Positions 43,367 through 48,959 of a DNA stretch of 48,959 nt are shown here, piece by piece. The position numbers and the translations under genes were made by a program. Source of the stretch: Trichoplax sp. H2 (taxonomy: Eukaryota > Placozoa > Uniplacotomia > Trichoplacea); contig NOWV01000320.1 of NCBI GenBank assembly GCA_003344405.1, forward strand, positions 1-48,959, written 5' to 3'. Numbering within the stretch: the first letter of the stretch is position 1; each line of letters opens with the position of its first letter. A model generated the notes under the pieces. That model made no database searches. It was not told the origin of the DNA and saw only the letters and a list, made by a program, of their open reading frames with translations.

Positions 43367-44252
43367 TGGGAAGTTACGATTACTTTCAAAGGGCACCCTT
43401 AACATCTCACATTCTTACACTTGCTATCATATCTATATCCTTCTGCGAATGTATTTCCAAAATCAGCTTTTGATTATGGTAGATGAAGTGTGTTATAAAC
43501 AAGAATGATTGCCAAGTCAAATCAAGAATTTCCTATCATCAGATAAAGCCACGTAGAAATAGTGAGCTTGAAGCGAATATAAATCGCGTTCCAAATGGTG
43601 AAAATATCGAATGATGGTACTTATCAATGCCTACTTGCATCCTACTAATTGCTGTATCAATATGATTCCGTTTATTAATTCAAGCTCAAGTTGATGGCAT
43701 ATTATTAGATGTGTGATTAAACATGATGCTTTGCAACCGTTATAAAACTTTATTTTAACATTTAATGGCAGTAAAATAATATTGCCATCTGCATCTTCAT
43801 AAACTATCATTCTTTATTCTTGATTTATTGCACTTACAAATGAAAGAAAGAATCAATATTTTATTTGTTATTCTAATAATATCATTCTTCTTGAGTATTA
43901 TACTAGCAAGAAATATAGAAAGGCTTGCATGTATCCAATTATATGTCTTACCAAAAGTCTTGATCATAATTTCAGCTGTATAGACTATTATTTAAATTTT
44001 TCTGTCGATATTCTTCTTTTATGCCCTGTAAACATGGCTTTCTATTTTTGCTTATTGTTAGTGAACCTTCTAAATTTTAAATCTATCTCATTTCCTTTTA
44101 CATAATGAAATATTGCGCGTACACACGCAAAATATAGCATGTGCTTTGAGTCTTAGAAACAGTTATATTAAAAATATATATTCCTGTATGGTAACAAATC
44201 AATGGATCTATCTGTCTATAAATATAAGTGTACATAAAAAATATTTACCCAA
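43367..44252 (+). other. 3' flank of the ETS gene
   Basis: No AATAAA lies close to the stop. The nearest variant hexamer is ATTAAA at 43716-43721, about 350 bases downstream. Nothing else is recognised. Confidence 0.4.
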
Positions 44253-44326
44253 TTTATCTATCTGTCAATCTATCTATCCGTCGATTTGTCTATCCATCTA
44301 CCTACCTATCTACTTGTCTATCTACA

Positions 44327-44367
<41 letters not shown>

Positions 44368-44490
44368 GTCTATCTATCTGTCTATCTATCTGTCAATCAA
44401 TCTATCTATCAATCAGTCAATCTATCTATTTAGCTATCTGTTTATCTGTGTATGCAACTGCGTATCTAACTATTTATTTGTCTATCTATT
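44253..44490. repeat. (CTAT)n microsatellite with CTGT and CAAT variants
   Basis: About 240 bases of tetranucleotide units: a pure CTAT core near 44322-44367, with CTGT, CAAT and CTAC variants on both sides. Because the unit is four bases, all plus-strand frames stay open and give Ser-Ile-Tyr-Leu repeats, which is why three overlapping open frames appear here. These are not genes. Confidence 0.95.
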
Positions 44491-46200
44491 TAACTTAATA
44501 TATAAATTATTGAGCCAGATTTATGTTACAAGTTATAATGGCAATCAGTTATGCTATTCCTGGGTTTGCTTCTCGAAGCAACGAATTATTCTGTTTATGA
44601 AGGAAGACTTAAAAGTTTTTATGTTGTGCGGTGTCTTGTTACAGCTGTATCAACATTAATGGTATTATTATTTGTCTTAATTTCAGCAAGTTGAGTGCCA
44701 TTGTAACTTGATCACCTCAAATATTCTACAATCACAGCTTTTAGTTATGCTGAAAGAAGATTTGCTATTCTATCATGAATATATTCTTAACTTATATAGT
44801 ATGCAAATATTGAAATTCTTATTTTATTTAGCCATTACATTACAGTATATTGATTATAGCAGACACAAATTACATACCTGCTAACATAAATCATAGTTAT
44901 CATCAATTGGATATAGTATATACTGTTGACTGATTATTCCTTTTTACGAGTATAAACTGTCCAATTGATTGTACGAGAAAGATTTGTATCATATACAAAT
45001 TCCATGTTTAATAATAGATTTCTTATTATTAATCTTTTAATTTTTCGGCAGGAAATTGCCAGTGTGGAAGCCTATTTCCTTTATTATCCAGTCTTATGGT
45101 CAACATGCTTTGTTCTATTTTGAGTTTACTGTTATAACTATTTTTGGTTGCTTTCTGCTTTTCAAGTAGCTATATACTATTATACAGCATTATAAAAGTA
45201 GATCAGTATTTCACACCGAATTCATACTGCTATGATAATTTGTGGATGTGTTATTGCTAATATTGATAAATGATACTCTCCATCTAAATTCGTTATGATC
45301 AATTTATCCACATAAACATGTAAATATCCATATCAAAATATCTGTTATACATGCATATAAAATGATGATTATATTAATCTCATTTCCATTTTATTGAATA
45401 ATGATATGACTTATGCACACTATCTGTTTAGCTCTATAAAAATGTTTGTCGTTCCACAGGCCATCGCCTATAGCTGTTGATATTTTGATGATATTTTATT
45501 TTATTTGATCCTGTGATTTAATTTAAGCGTTCAGTTATATCATTCACTCAATTTGGGTCATAACCACATCACTTTGTTATATCTTAAAATCTATCTCTCT
45601 CTCTATATATATATATGTATACGGTATTAAAAGTAAACTGAATTAATCTTACTGATTGAACACGGTTGCAAAGCTAAGGTTAAATATTCTTATTTATGAT
45701 TATTGATTATATTGCCTTTTATTTGTCGGTATAAACAACATTGTGGACTACTGTGTTTTTTTGGGGGGCATCATGATGGCATTTAGCATTGCCAGCATTT
45801 ATATCAATGCTCTTTGTCAACACCACTAATACTATGGCATAATTTACTGTCTGATAGTAGACATTTTAAATCAGAAATTTTTTCTTACTATTATATTTGG
45901 TGCATAAGACTGGTTTCCAAAAATTTTATTTAATTATCCATTTTATTTGACTTGATATAAATCCCTATTGGCCGAAATGTCCATTTTTCATCCGGCTGTA
46001 ATGTATCATTGTAAATGATACCATAAGAAATATTAGTTACTATTAACCAATCAAACTTTTCAGTTTTATTGGCATGGCTAAAAAGTAATATGGCCATTAT
46101 CTATGATTATGCGTATCATCAATTACAGTTTATTCATATATATGTAAGCTTAATGCATTGATTCTAATTTTAATGATGGCTTATCTTTCAAACATTATTA
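44491..46200. other. AT-rich intergenic DNA
   Basis: No coding frame is supported. A (TC)n(TA)n run lies at about 45592-45616. Confidence 0.6.
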
Positions 46201-46539
46201 TTGCAGTAAAGTTTACTTTCATCTGGTCTGCAAATTAAGCTACTGATGTCGTTTAATGAATTAATTCATTCTACGGGTATGCGCGTATTATTGATGAAGT
46301 CGACACGCCATTCGTTGAGTATCTCTACGTCGACTAGATCAGAGCAAAACAATCTTGCAAGTTCGATCTGTTGCCTGTTTGAGTTCAAGACTAACTGAGC
46401 GGCAGTATTTATCGATTAGCGTAAATTAAGATCCAATTAAGTTACGAATAGTGTTTGTGCAATATTCTCGTTGCTTATTTACATTTCGAGTTCCAAGTCG
46501 AGCTGTCTGTAGACCCTATACTGTAGAGCGAACGTACTA

Positions 46540-46691
46540 TAGCCAGTAGACCTAACCATTTTCCCGTGCCATATCCAAAAAAATGCCGCTGAAACGGCCG
46601 TATATCTTCATTATGCAACAAATGCATTGAAGATGCGTAGCCTTTCCAGTAGCATTGAAGGATATGCGATCAGCGGACGTTGTTACTCTGG
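46540..46691 (+). other. GC-richer patch, possible exon with donor at 46691
   Basis: Composition changes from about 46250 on. A plus-strand frame without stops runs from about 46540 into FPCHIQKNAAETAVYLHYAT and LKMRSLSSSIEGYAISGRCY, ending at TCTG|gtatgt. An ATG lies in the frame at 46633. It may be the first exon of a gene beyond the window. No family is recognised. Confidence 0.25.
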
Positions 46692-46904
46692 TATGTCGTT
46701 TGACGATTTACTAAGCTACTCTACCCTTGTTTATTAAACAATCTTGGGTTAAAATTGACTTTAATGTATAAAATTATAGCTTAAATAAGTCATATTAACT
46801 ATAAATGCGTTAAAATTAGTACTATGCTGCCGAGAAAGCAGACACAAGATGTCCAAACTAACTATGTATTTCATTCCGATCTTCGCCAGCAGTGAGAACT
46901 AGAA

Positions 46905-46940
46905 AGACCTCGACTGACCACTCCTTCGGACAGACGGATT
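46905..46940. repeat. Single diverged copy of the left-end tandem unit
   Basis: GACCTCGACTGACCACT followed by TCGGACAGACGG matches the unit core at 469-500 (GACCTGGACTGATCACT, then CGGACGGACAGAC) with a few changes. It ties the two ends of the window to one repeat family. Confidence 0.5.
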
Positions 46941-47280
46941 TTTCTTCCCGAATGAGGCCATCAATATGGAAAAATGGCTACTTCCAATTTTTAGTATGGA
47001 TCTTCCCTGTCTATTTTGGAAATCACTAGTTACTAATTTAAATAACATCGACGATCTTACAGTACTGTTTGCAAGCAGAATTTAGAAATGGATAACAAGA
47101 ATCAACGTCATATTACTTCATTTAGAAAAAATCAGTCCCTTTCAAATCGGTGGTCTGCTGACTAAAGTAATGTTCTACAGTAAGCAAGTGTTTGAAACAC
47201 TATTTTGACGAAATGAAGGCGACAGTTCTGTCCGTTCAAGAGTGAAGAGTCCTGTTTCAGGTCTCCTTTCTAGTAATCCA

Positions 47281-47447
47281 TGTACACTTGTACAATGTAG
47301 AGTAGACCATAGGAGAACAGCAAAAGTTGTTTGAATCATTGCTTACCCCTCTCCACTCTAACCCTAACCGTAACTGAGAGGGTAAGCAATGATTTAAACA
47401 ACTTTTGCTATTCTACTATGGTCTACTGTACACTGTACAGTTCTACA
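47281..47447. mobile_element. Foldback (MITE-like) element with about 70-bp arms
   Basis: The arm at 47302-47352 is the reverse complement of 47377-47426 with three mismatches and one extra C. Weaker pairing extends outward to about 47281 and 47447. The 24-base loop (47353-47376) contains CTAACCCTAACCGTAAC. The outer ends carry TGTACACTGTACAG-type words, the same words that fill the left end. No coding capacity and no clear target-site duplication were found, so the element class is inferred from shape only. Confidence 0.65.
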
Positions 47448-47599
47448 GCATTGTGTAGTGAAGTCAATTCTTAACTGCGTGCCAGCGCCATGCTATCTGT
47501 TTGCTTTCAAGTTTCTATTTCAAAAGAAAATTACAGATCAAGTAGCTTACTCGCCTGATTTGAAGCGCGGAGCTTACTGTACTAGAAAGTTGATAGTGT

Positions 47600-48110
47600 A
47601 AAATATATATACAGTACATACCGCATTTCTCCAATCTTACCAGTAACTCTCCATTTTTAGCTATGTGGAACATTCTTACCCACTCACTCATATAATATAT
47701 ATATACTGTACAGTACTGTACATACCGCATTTCTGTAATAGTAACTCTCCATTTTTAGCTATGTGGAACACTCTTACCCACTCATGCATATAATATATAT
47801 ATATATGACAATATTACAGTACATACCGCATTTCTCTAATCTTACAGTAACTCTCCATTTTTAGCTATGCGGAACATTCTTACCCACTCACTCATATAAT
47901 ATATACAGTACATACCGCATTTCTCTAATCTTACAGTAACCCTCCATTTTTAGCTATGTGGAACAATCTTACCCACTCACTCATTATAATATATACTACT
48001 ATACAGTACAGTACATACAGCATTTCTCCAATCTTACAGTAACCCTCCATTTTTAGCTATGTGGAACAATCTTACCCACTCACTTATATAATATATACTT
48101 GAAGATTCCT
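47600..48110. repeat. Satellite array, subfamily A (five units of 89-104 bp)
   Basis: Units start with CATACCGCATTTCTC at 47617, 47721, 47822, 47911 and a variant at 48014. Each contains CTTACAGTAACTCTCC, then TTTTTAGCTATGTGGAACA, then CTTACCCACTCACTCATAT and a variable (AT)n tail, often with ACAGTAC. Spacing varies because of the AT tail. Confidence 0.93.
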
Positions 48111-48404
48111 TTTTAGTTGGTTAGTTAGTCGGTTGGATAGTCAACTAGTTTTTCAATTGATATTTAATTGTAAAGACTATAATCTTGGGTGCCGAGATTT
48201 CTTCAGTATTAAATGATAGTAAATCTTTGACTTTCTCGTCTACACTATCTGTGACGCTATAATTATACCACAGTATTCGGTCGTTGGAACTGAATTATTT
48301 GGTGATATAGATAATCTCGCCTCTTTAAGTTAGTAAGTGGCGTTCTCCGCAAGGATTGGCGTGTGTAGACTACTTTGTCACTAGTGGTGTTTGACAATAC
48401 TATA
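48111..48404. other. Unique spacer between satellite subarrays
   Basis: About 290 bases without satellite sequence. It opens with a (TTAG/TTGG)-like degenerate run, GGTTAGTTAGTCGGTTGG, at about 48118. No coding frame is supported. Confidence 0.6.
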
Positions 48405-48959
48405 TACATACAGTACAGCATTTCTCCAATCTTATAGTAACTCTTCATTGTTAGCTATGTGGAACATTGAGACCCACTCACTCATATAGTATATGACATA
48501 TCCTGATATACATACCGCATTTCTCCAATCTTATAGTAACTCTCCATTGTTAGCTATGTGGAACAATCTTACCCACTCACTTATATGACATATCCTGATA
48601 TACATACCGCATTTCTCCAATCTTATAGTAACTCTCCATTGTTCGCTATGTGGAACATTGAGACCCACTCACTCATATAGTATATGACATATACTGATAT
48701 ACATACCGCATTTCTCCAATCTTATAGTAACTTTCATTGTTAGCTATGTGGAACATTGAGACCCACTCACTTATATAACATATCCTGATATACATACCGC
48801 ATTTCTCCAATCTTATAGTAACTCTTCATTGTTAGCTATGTGGAACATTGAGACCCACTCACTCATATAGTATATGACATATACTGATATACATACCGCA
48901 TTTCTCCAATCTTATAGTAACTCTCCATTGTTAGCTATGTGGAACATTGAGACCCACTC
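48405..48959. repeat. Satellite array, subfamily B, alternating long and short units
   Basis: Units at about 48409, 48511, 48603, 48702, 48793 and 48892, spaced about 102, 92, 99, 91 and 99 bases. They differ from subfamily A by CTTATAGTAAC for CTTACAGTAAC, TTGTTAGC for TTTTTAGC and ATTGAGACCC for ATTCTTACCC. Units ending ACTCATATAGTATATGACATAT alternate with shorter ones ending ACTTATATGACATATCCTG. The array continues past the window end. Confidence 0.93.

Noticed and set aside
44113-44659. Three overlapping plus-strand open frames rich in Ser-Ile-Tyr-Leu
   Set aside because: Produced by a CTAT microsatellite, which keeps every plus-strand frame open; no start context or homology.
46360-46395. 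GTTCGATCTG and GAGTTCAAGA as possible tRNA B-box sequences
   Set aside because: No matching A box, acceptor stem or terminator could be laid out around them; a similar check near 20405 also failed.

Overview
This is animal nuclear DNA: AT-rich, with GT-AG introns, TATA and AATAAA signals, and no bacterial-style operons. The two genes that can be read are metazoan families: a Na+/K+-ATPase alpha subunit and an ETS factor of the ERG/FLI1/FEV class. Short introns in one gene, very long introns in the other, and the base composition suggest an early-branching animal. A placozoan (Trichoplax/Hoilungia type) is my best guess, but this is inference and not proven by the sequence. Two runs of exactly 20 N mark scaffold joins. 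Each is flanked by two near-identical copies of the same sequence, so both look like unmerged haplotypes.

Layout. 1-3288: intergenic, repeat-rich, saturated with the palindromic words ACAGTACTGT/TACTGTACAG. It contains a ~100-bp tandem repeat (469-716) and a pentamer array near 2817-2852. 3289-12712 (+): complete Na+/K+-ATPase alpha gene with TATA box, 22 coding exons (1038 residues, all phases closing) and a poly(A) signal. 14308-16290 (-): decayed gene ending in an APAF1-like NB-ARC P-loop exon. It has at least four in-frame stops and several frameshifts, but many GT-AG splice borders survive. 17520-17717 (-): another short decayed coding patch. 17718-24700: AT-rich sequence with no gene seen.

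24870-43366 (+): ETS-domain transcription factor, reconstructed from four exons whose phases match (258 residues). Introns of about 2.4, 10.8 and 4.5 kb make up nearly all of the locus. The last exon carries the whole ETS domain. No Pointed domain was found, so the protein resembles the short FEV/Pet-1 layout. 43367-47280: 3' flank with a CTAT microsatellite and a GC-richer patch that may hold an exon. 47281-47447: a foldback (MITE-like) element with a telomere-like loop. 47600-48959: a ~90-105-bp satellite in two subfamilies, running off the window end.

The genes do not form a pathway. The ATPase is a housekeeping plasma-membrane pump, the ETS gene a developmental regulator, and the NB-ARC remnant a relic of a STAND-type innate-immunity or apoptosis gene between them. 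The least expected items are the NB-ARC pseudogene, the dimeric organisation of the right-hand satellite, the foldback element, and the repeat words shared by both ends of the window.
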